A stretch of DNA of 64,000 bases, taken from Caenorhabditis remanei. Lineage: Eukaryota > Nematoda > Chromadorea > Rhabditida > Rhabditidae. The position numbers and the translations under genes were made by a program. Location of the stretch: NCBI RefSeq assembly GCF_010183535.1, contig NC_071330.1, positions 16,287,717-16,351,716 on the forward strand, written 5' to 3'. This document shows positions 23,401-34,049 of the stretch, one piece after another. Positions within the stretch are counted from its first letter, which is position 1. Every line of letters begins with the position of its first letter. The notes under the pieces are model-generated. The model was not told the origin of the DNA and made no database searches. It was given only the letters and a program-made list of their open reading frames with translations.

Positions 23401-26204
23401 TGAACGGAGATCTAGTCGCCAAATCGATCGATTCGTTTAGATTCGAGAACAACGAATTCTTTATGAATCTCGGGGATCCATATGACGAGGAGGCGGAGCT
23501 TCTGAAAGTGCCAATCGATATTTCGATGAATGCGTCGAAAAATGCGCAGAGACACTTTGTGGATAAGAAATCGGCTGCCGAGAAAGTGAAGAAAACTGTC
23601 GCATCGTCGGAAAAAGCGATTAAAAACGCACAGGAAAAGGCGAAAAGTACACTGGAACAAGTTAAAATTGTGACGGAAGTCAAAAAGTCGAGAAAGGCGA
23701 TGTGGTTTGAGAAGTTTCGGTGGTTTATCTCGTCGGAAGGGTATATTGTGGTCGCTGGACGAGATGCTCAGCAGAATGAGTTGTTGGTCAAGAAGTAAGA
23801 GTTGGAAATTGGGAATTACAGGCCAAAAAGACATGAAAAACGGGGTTTTTAGTCAAAAATACATATTTCTGCTGAAAATTTGTAAAAATCCTTTAATTTT
23901 TGGTAGTTTACTGTCAATTTTCTTCAAATTATAACCAGCAGACCAAAAAAAGAGTCATTTTAAACTGAAAAATCACAATTTTGAAGTTTCACTCTTGGAA
24001 CTACTAAACTGACTGGAAATTGAGAATCTCTGATTTTGGTCTGCTAGCTCCCATATTGGTCTGCTAGCTCCCATATTGGTCTGCTAGCTCCCATATTGGT
24101 CTGCTAGCTCTCATATTGGTCTGCTAGCTCTCAGATTGGTCTGCTAGTTCTCAGATTGGTCTGCTAGTTCTCAGATTGGTCTGCTAGCTCTCAGATTGGT
24201 CTGCTAGCTCTCAGATTGGTCTGTTAGCTCTCAGATTGGTGTGCTAGCTCCCAGATTGGTCTGCTAGCTCCCAGATTGGTCTGCTAGCTCCCACATTGGT
24301 CTGCTAACTATTTTTTAAACAAAATTCGGTCATTTTCAGACAATTTTGATTTTTCGAAAAACCCTAGGCTAAAAATGACCGATTTTTTCAACATTTTAGC
24401 CAAAAAATATAGATTTTCAACTCAATTTCCCCATAAACTCTCCTTTTTTCCAGATACCTCCGCCCAAATGACATCTATATGCATGCAGACGTGCGTGGCG
24501 CGTCTTCAGTGATCATCCGCAATAAATCATTCGAAGAATCGCAAGAAATCCCACCGAAAACTCTGACAGAAGCCGCCCAAATGGCCGTCTGCTATTCGAA
24601 CGCGTGGGAAGCGACAGTGACGGCGTCGGCGTGGTGGGTACATCCGAATCAAGTCAGTCGTACTGCTCCAACCGGGGAATATCTGCCATCTGGAAGTTTC
24701 ATGATTCGTGGAAAAAAGAATTTCATGCCGCCAAGTCAATTGGTGATGGGATTGGGAGTACTTTTCAGGATGGACGATGAATCGATTGAGAGGCATGCGG
24801 CACTGGAAAAAGCTAAGAAATCCGAGGAAAATCCTGATGAAAATGTGGAAAAACCGGAGAAAAACAGAGAAAATTCTGGAAAAATCGGAAAAAACTGTTG
24901 AAATGGAGGAATCGATGAATTCCCTGATGTCCAGGTACAAATCGGAGCGCAACAAGACGAGGAACTGTTCCTTATCGAAGTTGGACCGAAAAATCCGCCG
25001 AAAAACCAGCAAAATGCACAAAAATTGGCCCAAAATCCGGAAAAATCGACTCAAAAGTACTTGGAAGAGAAAATTAAAGAGCAAATGGCTGGTCCGAGTG
25101 CGAAGACTCAAAAGAGAAAGCAACGGAAGGAGAAAATGGTGAAACAAAAGTACAAAGATCAGACGGATGACGATTTGGAGCTTCATAAGGAGTTGTTGAA
25201 GCCGCAGGGCAAGATTGAGCCGAAAAACGAGGAAGTTCCTGTGAAAAACGAGGAAAAACCACAGATTTTCCATGAAAAACTTGAAAAACCGCCGAAAATC
25301 GAGAAAATTGAGAAAAATGAGGTAGAGGAGGACGGCGAGGAGGCTGATGAGGAGGATAAGGAGGCGAATGCTGAGGAGATGACACTCTTGACGACACTCA
25401 CAGCTCAACCGCTTGATGAGGACACGCTGTTGTTTGCGGTGCCCGTCGTGGCGCCGTATTCGGTACGGTAAACTGAAAAAATGGGCGAAAATTTTTTTAA
25501 ATTTGGTCAATTTCATAACTAGCCGACCAATTTCGGAAAACAGCCGAAGATTGAAAAAATGAGCGACAATTCCACAAAATTGCTCAAAATTTGGCATAAA
25601 TTGAGTCTAGTATAGGCTGGCGTGTCTCCGGCGCTCTCACCAAATTTCAGTCCCACAGCCAGACGCACAAACTTATAAAAAATTTATTGAAACCGACTGA
25701 AAACTAAATAAAAATTGCAATTCCAGGCTCTCTCCACGTACAAATACCGTGTCAAAATCACCCCGGGAATCGGAAAACGTGGAAAAGCGACAAAACAGGC
25801 GATTGAATTGTTCACGGTAAGGGAACAGAGCTAGCAGACCAATTTCATAACTAGCAGACCAATATCATCACTAGCAGACCAATATCATAACTAGCAGACC
25901 AAAATCATAACTAGCAGACCAAAATCATCACTAGCAGACCAATATCATCACTAGCAGACCAATATCATCACTAGCAGACCAACATCATAGCTAGCAGACC
26001 AATATCATAGCTAGCAGACCAATATCATCACTAGCAGACCAAAATCTGTAAAAAGTCTCCGAAAACTCAAATTTTCTCAAATTTCAGCGCCAAAAAACGG
26101 ATCGTCAAGCAGCGCTCATCAAATCCCTTCTCTCCGACGACTCTGCCTCCAGAAATCTTCCGACGAAAGTTCGCATCTCGGCACCTCAACTCCATGCTAA
26201 ATAG
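20486..26204 (+). CDS. NEMF / Rqc2 / Tae2 family ribosome quality-control factor, with an in-frame TGA
   Basis: Exons: 20486-20549, 21137-21326, 21771-22288, 22722-22951, 23256-23794, 24454-25462, 25727-25816 and 26088-26204. The 919 codons match NEMF from end to end: MKNRFTLVDVIA and GMRVNNVYDIDNKTYLIKL at the N terminus, ELYDRGNVVLTD carrying the conserved Asp-Arg pair of the NFACT-N domain, paired coiled coils in exons 4-5, the NFACT-R core (VVAGRDAQQNELLVKKYLRP, HADVRGASSVIIRN) and the C-terminal VPVVAPYS and VKITPGIGKRGK motifs. NEMF binds peptidyl-tRNA on stalled 60S subunits, recruits the Listerin ligase and adds C-terminal tails. One in-frame TGA at 24899-24901 lies in the acidic linker after NFACT-R; the same frame continues for about 190 codons of family-like sequence. 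Confidence 0.9.
20772..20950 (+). repeat. 20-bp minisatellite array, about 9 units
   Basis: Direct units in intron 1 of NEMF; one core reads GGTCTTCTAGC. Confidence 0.95.
21561..21680 (+). repeat. 20-bp minisatellite array, about 6 degenerate units
   Basis: Intron 2 of NEMF. Several cores carry GGTCTGGTAGC or GGGCTGCTACT, so this is one of the more decayed arrays, yet the spacing is still 20 bp. Confidence 0.9.
22472..22680 (+). repeat. 20-bp minisatellite array, about 10 units
   Basis: Intron 3 of NEMF. Spacers alternate between ATGATT and CTCAAG or CTCAGA, suggesting a 40-bp higher-order unit. Confidence 0.95.
22999..23149. mobile_element. Foldback MITE, 151 bp, with 4-bp target duplication
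   Basis: Inverted ends of about 36 bp begin GACGCTTCGAATGAGTATAA. The flanks are TCAG on both sides (22995-22998 and 23150-23153). It lies in NEMF intron 4 and carries no gene. Confidence 0.8.
24035..24308 (+). repeat. 20-bp minisatellite array, about 14 units
   Basis: Intron 5 of NEMF. The period is exactly 20 bp across the whole array, with spacers CCCATA, CTCAGA and CCCAGA in blocks. Confidence 0.95.
25829..26045 (-). repeat. 20-bp minisatellite array, about 11 units, reverse orientation
   Basis: Reads CTAGCAGACCAATATCATCA repeatedly in intron 7 of NEMF. Its orientation is opposite to the other NEMF arrays. Confidence 0.95.
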
Positions 26205-28254
26205 TCTTGATTCCTGTCAAAAAATTCCAGTTTTCTTTCCAATTTTTGTTTTAAATTATCCTGTGTTATTCTTTTGTGATTATACTGGTTATAAGCGTTT
26301 CTCTTATTATTAATGCACTGTTTTATTGAAAATAACTATTTTTTGCTTTATTTATTTTTCAAGGTGAAAGTCCTATAATATTTGAATTCCTTGTTTATTT
26401 TAGTTCAGAAAATCAAGAAAAATCAGTGGAAACCCTTTTTAAATGCTTTTTTTTTCGGTGAAAAACGACAGATTATTCATGCAATGACTCTGTCGTCAGG
26501 TCTGGTGCATTGTCCGCAAACACCGTCACGAAATAATGCGGACGGTTTTAAAGGCGGTGCATTCGAAAAAAGTATTTTCCAACCATTTTTTCTAGTTTCT
26601 TCATCGAAAATATTATTTTTACTAGTTTCCTCTTCTATTTAAGCTGTTTTCGATCCATTTTCGCAACTATTTATCGTTTGAATAAGAATTTTATTAAAAA
26701 TCAATTTGTCATTATTTTTCGACAATTTTAGTTTTTCTATTCATTCCCAATACGGTTTGCTGATTTTCAGAGAAAATCGATTAACAAATGTCCGCTCTTT
26801 TCGAAAACTCTGCGTCTGACATGAAACAGGAAATTGAATGAAAATTAATTTTCCACAATTTCGCCATTCTGAAAAATTCTGATTTACGTTAGAATATTCT
26901 ACGTTTTTGCAATTTTTTTCAAAATTAGAGACTCAATTTGACATTCCCGCCATTTACGAGACAATGTGTCACATAGGGTCTTTTAAACGCTCATTCACCG
27001 TCTCTTCCGTTTTTATTTTCATCATTTTCGTTTCTTTCCGAGATCTCTTACAACATTAACATTTTTCAGAACCGACGCCAACAAATCCCAAAAATTTGGA
27101 GAAAAAAGCCATGATGAGTGTCTACAACGACCACTCTAGCTTTTTTCAAGTGAAACTCCTGTTGAAGTTTTCCCGCGTTAAAGATGTACGCTCTCCGGGT
27201 GGTCTCTCTTCGGAGATAACTGACCCATGCATTTTGGAGATGGAGTTACACACGCGGAGTTGGATTCAAGTCCTTCTCACAAGATGGGAGATACTCTGGT
27301 TGATGTTTGATAGCGTGAATTATGTAACCTACATTTTGGAGTTTGAGTTACACACGCAGAGTAGGATCCAAATCCTGCAAGCAAAGTGAGAGAGACTCTA
27401 GTTGATGTACGCTCCCGCGTTAAAGATGTACGCTCTCCGGGTGGTTTCTCTTCGGAGTTATCTGACCCATGCATTTTGGAGATGGAGTTACACACGCGGA
27501 GTTGGATTCAAATCCTTCTCACTAGGTGGGAGATACTCACACATTAGATGTTTTTCCGCATAGAAAATGTAACCTCTCCGGGTGGTTTCTCTTTGGAGTT
27601 ATCTGACCCATGCATTTTGGAGATGAAGTTACCTGATTCGCGATGATTACATCCACGCGGTGATACTGAATGATCCGGTGATTACGATTATGAGCGAATA
27701 CTTTTCGAACACTTTTCTAATTTTTTTTTGGAAACTTTTAGACCTTTTTCGTGAATAAAACGTTTTTCTTTTGCAAGCGTGTACTATTTTTTCTGATCCC
27801 AGCAACACAGCTTTCCTGACAGTAATTCTTTTGGTATTGAATAGACGGTGAACTTATATTAGTCTGAAAATTTACTATCCACTGAACTGAATGAACACAA
27901 ATGTGGTAATAGGAAAAAATATTTATTGTTGACGTGATTTCTTAAAATTCGAGATAATTTTCAGCATATTTTGAAAGAAAACATCTAATATCTCAAGTTT
28001 CACAATACTCAAATCCATTTGGAGAAAAATTTTTAATTCGAAATTAGAATCTGATTTTTTTTCAATAACCTATCCATGACGCCGCAAACAAAATGAATAG
28101 CTCCGCCCCCACGTTCATTGCGGTCCCTAATAATGAATGCACGAAAAAAAAAGCACGGTATCTTGGCAATGGTTACTATAATTTTTCAAAATGTCAAAAA
28201 GGGATTCAAATTGAAATAAAGGGGAAAAGATCGATAATATAATTAAAAAATGAA
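26205..28254. other. Gene-poor interval with diverged repeats
   Basis: 26205-27060 holds no supported exon. 27166-27632 holds two to three diverged copies of a repeat. 27660-28254 shows nothing I can name. Confidence 0.5.
27166..27632 (+). repeat. Diverged tandem repeats, unit about 240 bp
   Basis: The block GATGTACGCTCTCCGGGTGG, then a TCTCTTCGGAG segment and CCCATGCATTTTGGAGATG, occurs near 27182, 27424 and, partly, 27570. A 98-residue open frame across the first copy has no family match and is most likely a by-product. Confidence 0.7.
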
Positions 28255-29309
28255 AAAGGCAAAAATCGCCGGAAAAACGTTAATTTTACATGAAAAATGG
28301 GGCAAATTCGACAAAAATAGTAAAACCGTAGTCATATGAATCAAACAGGGACTGAAAATCTCAAAAAATCACAAATAAACGGGGGAAAACATCTGAAAAT
28401 TTATGCCTGCACAATTTCAGTCAGAAAAGTCAAAATGAATTAATGCAAATGCAATTTCTCAGTTGGCGGTGGCGGGACACGAGTCGACGTGGCACTCGAC
28501 GATGATGACGTGGCATTCTGGTCAAAAGTGGGCGGAGCCTGATTGATTTTGTGACGAGAGCTGTATTTCCGGGTGAGAGCAACAATGTTCGTGTAAGAGG
28601 GCGTGGTTTTGAGTTTTCTGATGCAAACCATCGACGTCGTCACAATATTTCCACCGGCGATCGCTCCGAGAAGAATCGAGAGGGCCCAAACCTGAAAATT
28701 TTTTAAAGTGAAAACTTTAGGTGAAAAGTCGATATTACCTGCCACAGACCGTCACATGTCTCCGTATTCGTGTAGACGTACAGTTTCCATGCGAGATACA
28801 GTTGGTAGAGCTGAAAAATAACATTTGTGGTGAAAATCTCAGAAAAAAGTTTGAAAAATCCGAGCTAGCATAGGCGTTTTCAATAGAAAAATAGAGTTTT
28901 TTGACTCTAAATTGCGGTTTTGAATTGATATTGATCTAAAATTCGGCTTTCTGCTGGAAAATAATCGAAAATTCAGTTTTTCATAGTAAAAATACCTATT
29001 TTTCACAGTCTTTTATTTCACAGTCTTTTAATCAATCGCTCATTCACTAGCAGAACTTCATAATTAGCAGACCAATTTCAGAGCGAGCTAGCAGACCAAC
29101 GTCAAAGTGAAAATTTAAAAAAAAGATTTCTAAACTAATTTTAGGGCGCTAAATTCACTATTTCTCACTAAAACTTACATATCCGATGGTCAAAAACGGC
29201 GACAAGAAAGTGAGGCCTTTGAATTGGCACGAAGTGAATCCCTCTACAGTAATATCCATTTGATGTCCTTGTCCCAATGAGTGAAGTCTCCTCAAAACAT
29301 CCCGATTGA
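28255..29309 (-). pseudogene. Partial duplicate of the 3' half of TMEM120
   Basis: It copies 30952-32696: exon 6 (28440-28691), exon 5 (28739-28810) and the last part of exon 4 (29179-29309), including the 3' flank. The copy has no upstream exons, an extra A in the exon 4 part (CTCAAAACATC against CTCAAACATC) and lacks the long minisatellite that fills the parent intron. Exons 5 and 6 remain open and nearly identical to the parent, so the duplication is recent, but a full protein cannot be made. Confidence 0.9.
29046..29100 (-). repeat. Decayed minisatellite units in the TMEM120 duplicate
   Basis: Two or three weak copies of CTAGCAGACCAA, at the place where the parent intron has a short inverted module. 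Confidence 0.7.
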
Positions 29310-31139
29310 GCCATTAAACGAGTCGCGTGTACACCCATTATGGTTTCATTCGTGCTTCGAAACTCTTTTCCGCCTTAAATAATCATTTTTAGACACACTT
29401 CCGTGCGTATCATTGGCCGCCACCGCCCCTTTTTGTGGACTAACTTTTCAAAACGCACCGTGTTCATCTGATTGAATTCCTCCAGTTTCCAGTTGTCTTC
29501 ATCAACTCCATTCCTTGTGCTTTGTCGTTGTCTTCACTGTTGTTTACTTTTATCCTTAATTCGCTCATAAATCTAATCACCGGAGTGGATGTAATCATCG
29601 CGAATTGTGCGCGTAAAACCAACTCCTAAACGCATGGAACAGTAGACTACAAAGAGCCACTGATCCGGAGCAGTCCTCTTCACCACGCGTGCAAAGGCCT
29701 CTCGTAAGAGGCTCTTCGACTTCGCGAACATAGTTCGCATACCTTCAGTGCGCGTAAAACCAACTCCTAAACGCATGGAACAGTAGACTACAAAGAGCCA
29801 CTGATCCGGAGCAGTCCTCATCACCACGCGTGCAAAGGCCTCTCGTAAGAGGCTCTTCGACTTCGCGAACATAGTTCGCATACCTTCAGTGCGCGTAAAA
29901 CCAACTCCTAAACGCATGGAACAGTAGACTACAAAGAGCCACTGATCCGGAGCAGTCCTCATCACCACGCGTGCGAAGGCCTCTCGTAAGAGGCTCTTCG
30001 ACTTCGCGAACATAGTTCGCATACCTTCAGTGCGCGTAAAACCAACTCCTAAACGCATGGAACAGTAGACTACAAAGAGCCACTGATCCGGAGCAGTCCT
30101 CATCACCACGCGTGCGAAGAACTACAGGGAGTTCTCCGACTTGAAAAAGCTAGAGTGCTTGTTGTGTGCACTCATCATGGCTTTTTCCTCCAGCTTTTTC
30201 GAGAACTATTGGTGTCGGTTCTGAAAAATGTGAATATTGTAAGAGATTCTGGAAAAAAAACAAGAAGGATGATAAGAAAAGACGCGGTGAAAGCAGCAAA
30301 AACGGATTTCAGCGGAAAAAACATTTCATGGAAAACAAAGAAATGTTTCGATAAGTAACAAATTAGAGTTTGGCAAAACATTAACGCTGAACACAACATA
30401 GCATGCGAGATTAGAATTTTGACAAAAAGAACCGGAAACAGTAGAAAGCTGTTGCCAAGAGAAACCAACAGAAATTCAACGATTCAATGCAACACATGTG
30501 TGAAGTGTCCAATTAGAATGAGGATAAATAGATTTACAATAGTTTTGTATACTTAGCGCTGGAAAAATGAGTTAACCATCCGGTGCTCGAACAAAAACTC
30601 AAAAATACGTGGCTAAAGTTAGCAAATTTGTGAACAAAATGCAGAATACGCGTCAAATTTGAGCAATTTTCAGTGAAATTCAACAAAAACTCTCAAAAAT
30701 GGGAAAATTTTGAAGGTCCGCATTTTCGCGTGACGGTGTTTACGGCCGTGACGTCACAATATCCCATACCCTACGACAACTTCTCATTATTGTCTGATTC
30801 TATTCACTTTAAAAAGGATTAGAAAACGAGAATTATAATCATAAAAAGCAACAGATAAGTAGCGAACAAGAATTAATAACTTGAAAAAAAATTATCGGAT
30901 TAAAATCAGCTAAACCTATGTTTTATATGAATAAATTCATTTTTAAAGGGTAAAAAGGCAAAAATAGCCGAAAAAACGTTAATTTTACATGAAAAATGGG
31001 GGCAAATTCGACAAAAATAGTAAAACCGTAGTCATATGAATCAAACAGGGACTGAAAATCTCAAAAAATTACAAATAAACGGGGGAAAACATCTGAAAAT
31101 TTATGCCTGCACAATTTCAGTCAGAAAAGTCAAAATGAA
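29310..31139. other. Interval between the TMEM120 duplicate and TMEM120
   Basis: Apart from the 141-bp repeat, nothing was identified. 30155-30358 has overlapping short frames, one with CEYCKRFWKKNKKDDKK, without enough context to call a gene. 30952-31139 is the 3' flank of TMEM120. Confidence 0.5.
29609..30117. repeat. 141-bp tandem repeat, about 3.6 copies
   Basis: Units start with GCGCGTAAAACCAACTCC at 29609, 29750, 29891 and 30032, almost identical to each other. Because 141 is divisible by 3, an open frame of 178 codons runs through on the minus strand, repeating APDQWLFVVYCSMRLGVGFT. I see no start context, splice sites or family match and treat it as a satellite block. Confidence 0.85.
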
Positions 31140-34049
31140 TTAATGCAAATGCAATTTCTCAGTTGGTGGTGGCGGGACACGAGTCGACGTGGCACTCGAC
31201 GATGATGACGTGGCATTCTGGTCACAAGTGGGCGGAGCCTGATTGATTTTGTGGCGAGAGCTGTATTTCCGGGTGAGAGCAACAATGTTCGTGTAAGAGG
31301 GCGTGGTTTTGAGTTTTCTGATGCAAACCATCGACGTCGTCACAATATTTCCACCGGCGATCGCTCCGAGAAGAATCGAGAGGGCCCAAACCTGAAAATT
31401 TTAAAAATAATTTTTTGTGAACATTTCAGGTGAAAAATCGGTATTACCTGCCACAATCCGTCACATGTCTCCGTATTCGTGTAACCGTACAGTTTCCATG
31501 CGAGATACAGTTGGTAGAGCTGAAAAATAACATTTTTGGTGAAAATATCAGAAAAAAATTTGAAAAATCGGAGCTAGCAGCACAAAATCGGAGCTAGCAG
31601 ACCAACATCAGAGCTAGCAGACCAAAATTAGAGCTAGCAGACCAACGTTAGAGCTAGCAGACCAACGTTAGAGCTAGCAGACCAATATCAGAGCTAGCAG
31701 CCCAAAATCGGAGCTAGCAGACCAATCTGGGAGCTAGCAGACCAATATGAGAACTAGCAGACCAATTTGAGAGCTAGCAGACCAATTTGAAAGCTAGCAG
31801 ACCAACATTAGAGCTAACAGACCAATTTGAAAGCTAGCAGACCAACATTAGAGCTAACAGACCAAAATTAGAGATAGCAGACCAATATCAGTGCTAGCAG
31901 ACCAACATTAGAGCTAACAGACCAAAATCAGAGCTAGCTGACCAAAATTAGAGCTAGCAGACCAAAACTAGAGCTAGCAGACCAAAATTAGAGCTAGCAG
32001 ACCAAAATGAGAGCTAGCAGACCAAAATTAGAGCTAGCAGACCAAAATTAGAGCTAGCAGACCAAAATGAGAGCTAGCAGACCAAAACTAGAGCTAGCAG
32101 CCCAAAATCGGAGCTAGCAGACCAATATCATAATTAGCAGACCAATATCTGAGCTAGCAGACCAAAATTGGAGCTAGCAGACCAACATCAGAGCTAGCAG
32201 ACCAAAGAGGTTTTTAAAAGGTTTTTGGCCGAAAATTGGGTTTAGGGGGAGAAATTAGGCGTTTTCAATAGAAAAATAGAGATTTTTGGCTGAAATTCGA
32301 CGTTTTTTGATATTTTTTGACTGGAAATCGTTGTTTTTTAAACTGATTTAATCTAAAATTCGGCTTTTTGCTGGAAAACATCGAAAATCCAGTTTTTCAT
32401 AGTAGAAATACCTATTTTCGCAGCATTTTGACCAAAAATCAATCGCTCATTCCCTAGCAGACCAAAGCCAACACTAGCAGACCAACGTTGGTCTGCTAGC
32501 TATTCCGATGTGAAAACTCGAAAATAGGGTGCTAAATTCACTATTCCCTCTCAAAACTTACATATCCGATGGTCAAAAACGGCAACAAGAAAGTGAGCCC
32601 TTTGAATTGCCACGAAGTGAATCCCTCGACAGTAATATCCATTTGATGTCCTTGTCCCAATGAGTGAAGTCTCCTCAAACATCCCGATTGATACTGATTC
32701 TGTGCCAGTTGAACCAATGAGATATAGAAAGTGAAAAGGAGGAAATAGGGACGGAACTCCTGATAACACACGCCGTCTTTCCACGTGAGTACGATACCGG
32801 GCACGGCGCACGAGAGATAATGATGAGAGAGCCACCATCCTTTGATTTTCGAGCCATTCACACGGAGCACCGACTCACGGATTGTTAGGGTACAGTAGTA
32901 CCAGACCATCAGAAAGCATAGAATCGAATCGAATACTCGGAATGGCCACATCCACGAGATTAGGGCCAAGGCGCAGATGAGGATTGTGATGTTCCATTTG
33001 AAGCCCTCGTATTCCTCAAAAAAATGGAAAATTTTGGAGCTAGCAGACCAAAATCCACCAACCTGTTTATACTTGAACTTCTCGGTCTTTGTGAGAAGCG
33101 ACACGTTGAGATTCGATCCCAAAATCAGATTCAAATAGAACCCATTCGATTGGGCGGGCAGTTCTCCTTGCATATCACGGAGTCGCAGATTCGACACCTC
33201 CATTTCTTCGCGCATTTTCGAGATTTGTGCGACGATCGACGATTTCTCTTCCGACGGCTCTTTCTTCTCGAGTGATTGCTGTGTTCTGCAAGAAAATTGA
33301 TTGATTATGGGGATTTTTAGGCGGAAAATGTGATTTTTCGGTGATTTTTGATAGTAAAATAGCAAAAAATCGCAAAAAAAGGGTCTTTGAGGTGATTTTT
33401 AGCGAAAAATGTATTTTGGTCTGCTAGCTCCCATATTGGTCTGCTAGTTCTTAGATTGGTCTGCTAGCTCTTAGATTGGTCTGCTAGTTCTTAGATTGGT
33501 CTGCTAGCTCTTAGATTGGTCTGCTTGCTCCCAGATTGGTCTGCTAGCTCCCAGATTGGTCTGCTAGCTCTCAGATTGGTCTGCTAGCTTCCAGATTGGT
33601 CTGCTAGCTCTCAGATTGGTCTGCTAGCTCTCAGATTGGTCTGCTAGCTCCCAGATTGGTCTGCTAGCTCCCAGATTGGTCTGCTAGCTCCCAGATTGGT
33701 CTGCTAGCTCCCAGATTGGTCTGCTAGCTCCCAGATTGGTCTGCTAGCTCCCAGATTGGTCTGCTAGCTCTCATTCAGCCAAAACTCACTGCTTCATGGT
33801 CTCTTTGAAGTTTTTCAGCAGATAATTGTGATGTTTCATCGCTTTTCCGGCCGTATCTTGGAATTTACTCACTTGTCGAGACTTTTGAATGTACTCGTCG
33901 TGGATTTTCTAAAATTTTTTTGAAAAAATTTGGATTTTTCGAGATAAAAAGTTGACTTTTTATACAAAAAATGACGAATTTCTTACCTCAAGCTTCTGAA
34001 AATCATCTTGTATCAGTTTCCAATCGTTTTCCAATTTTTCTGTTGTCAT
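31140..34049 (-). CDS. TMEM120 (TACAN) family membrane protein
   Basis: Exons: 33987-34049, 33790-33908, 33063-33285, 32562-33014, 31448-31519 and 31140-31391, giving 393 residues. The ATG follows directly on a TTCCAG acceptor. The N-terminal coiled coil (MTTEKLENDWKLIQDDFQKLE onward) leads to SNGFYLNLILGSNLNVSLL and then to the conserved membrane part: [48 protein letters not shown] and [24 protein letters not shown]120 proteins are six-helix proteins of the nuclear envelope and ER, linked to fat-cell biology and debated as mechanosensors; the fold resembles fatty acid elongases. The acceptor of exon 4 is TTTTTTGAG instead of CAG, inferred because the next residues EYEGFKW match the family. 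The C-terminal tail (SSSSSATSTRVPPPP) is nematode-like low complexity. Confidence 0.93.
31570..32206 (-). repeat. Largest 20-bp minisatellite array, about 32 units
   Basis: AGAGCTAGCAGACCAAAATT-type units keep exact 20-bp register for about 630 bp in intron 4 of TMEM120. The spacer varies strongly (AAATTA, ATATCA, TTTGAG, CATTAG). Confidence 0.95.
32453..32505. repeat. Minisatellite inverted module
   Basis: CTAGCAGACCAACGTTGGTC is the palindromic heart; it lies in intron 4 of TMEM120 near exon 4. Confidence 0.85.
33415..33778 (+). repeat. 20-bp minisatellite array, 18 units
   Basis: Core TTGGTCTGCTAGCT with CTTAGA, CCCAGA and CTCAGA spacers in blocks, with no register slip. Intron 2 of TMEM120. 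Confidence 0.95.

Larger units (their letters stand above)
27634..29606. repeat. Segment bounded by 28-bp inverted repeats, carrying a TMEM120 fragment
   Basis: The left end reads TTCGCGATGATTACATCCAC then GCGGTGAT; the right end (29576-29606) is its complement with one or two changes. The segment encloses the partial TMEM120 copy at 28255-29309. The layout resembles a gene fragment carried by a mobile element, but no clear target duplication was found. Confidence 0.5.

Noticed and set aside
24899..24901. TGA in NEMF read as selenocysteine.
   Set aside because: It lies in an unconserved acidic linker, NEMF proteins are not selenoproteins, and no selenocysteine insertion element is apparent.
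24527..25597. 356-codon minus-strand open frame.
   Set aside because: It is antisense to NEMF exon 6, whose family match is strong; Leu/Phe/Arg-rich content is typical of a shadow frame.
27096..27389. 97-codon plus-strand open frame.
   Set aside because: It follows diverged tandem repeats and has no family match; start and stop look accidental.
29573..30109. 178-codon minus-strand open frame.
   Set aside because: It runs through a 141-bp tandem repeat whose length is a multiple of three, with no splice context or family match; kept as a repeat.
11474..33778. CRISPR-like appearance of the 20-bp arrays (constant core, variable spacer).
   Set aside because: The spacer is only 6 nt and often repeats, the arrays lie in introns of a eukaryote, and there are no cas genes.
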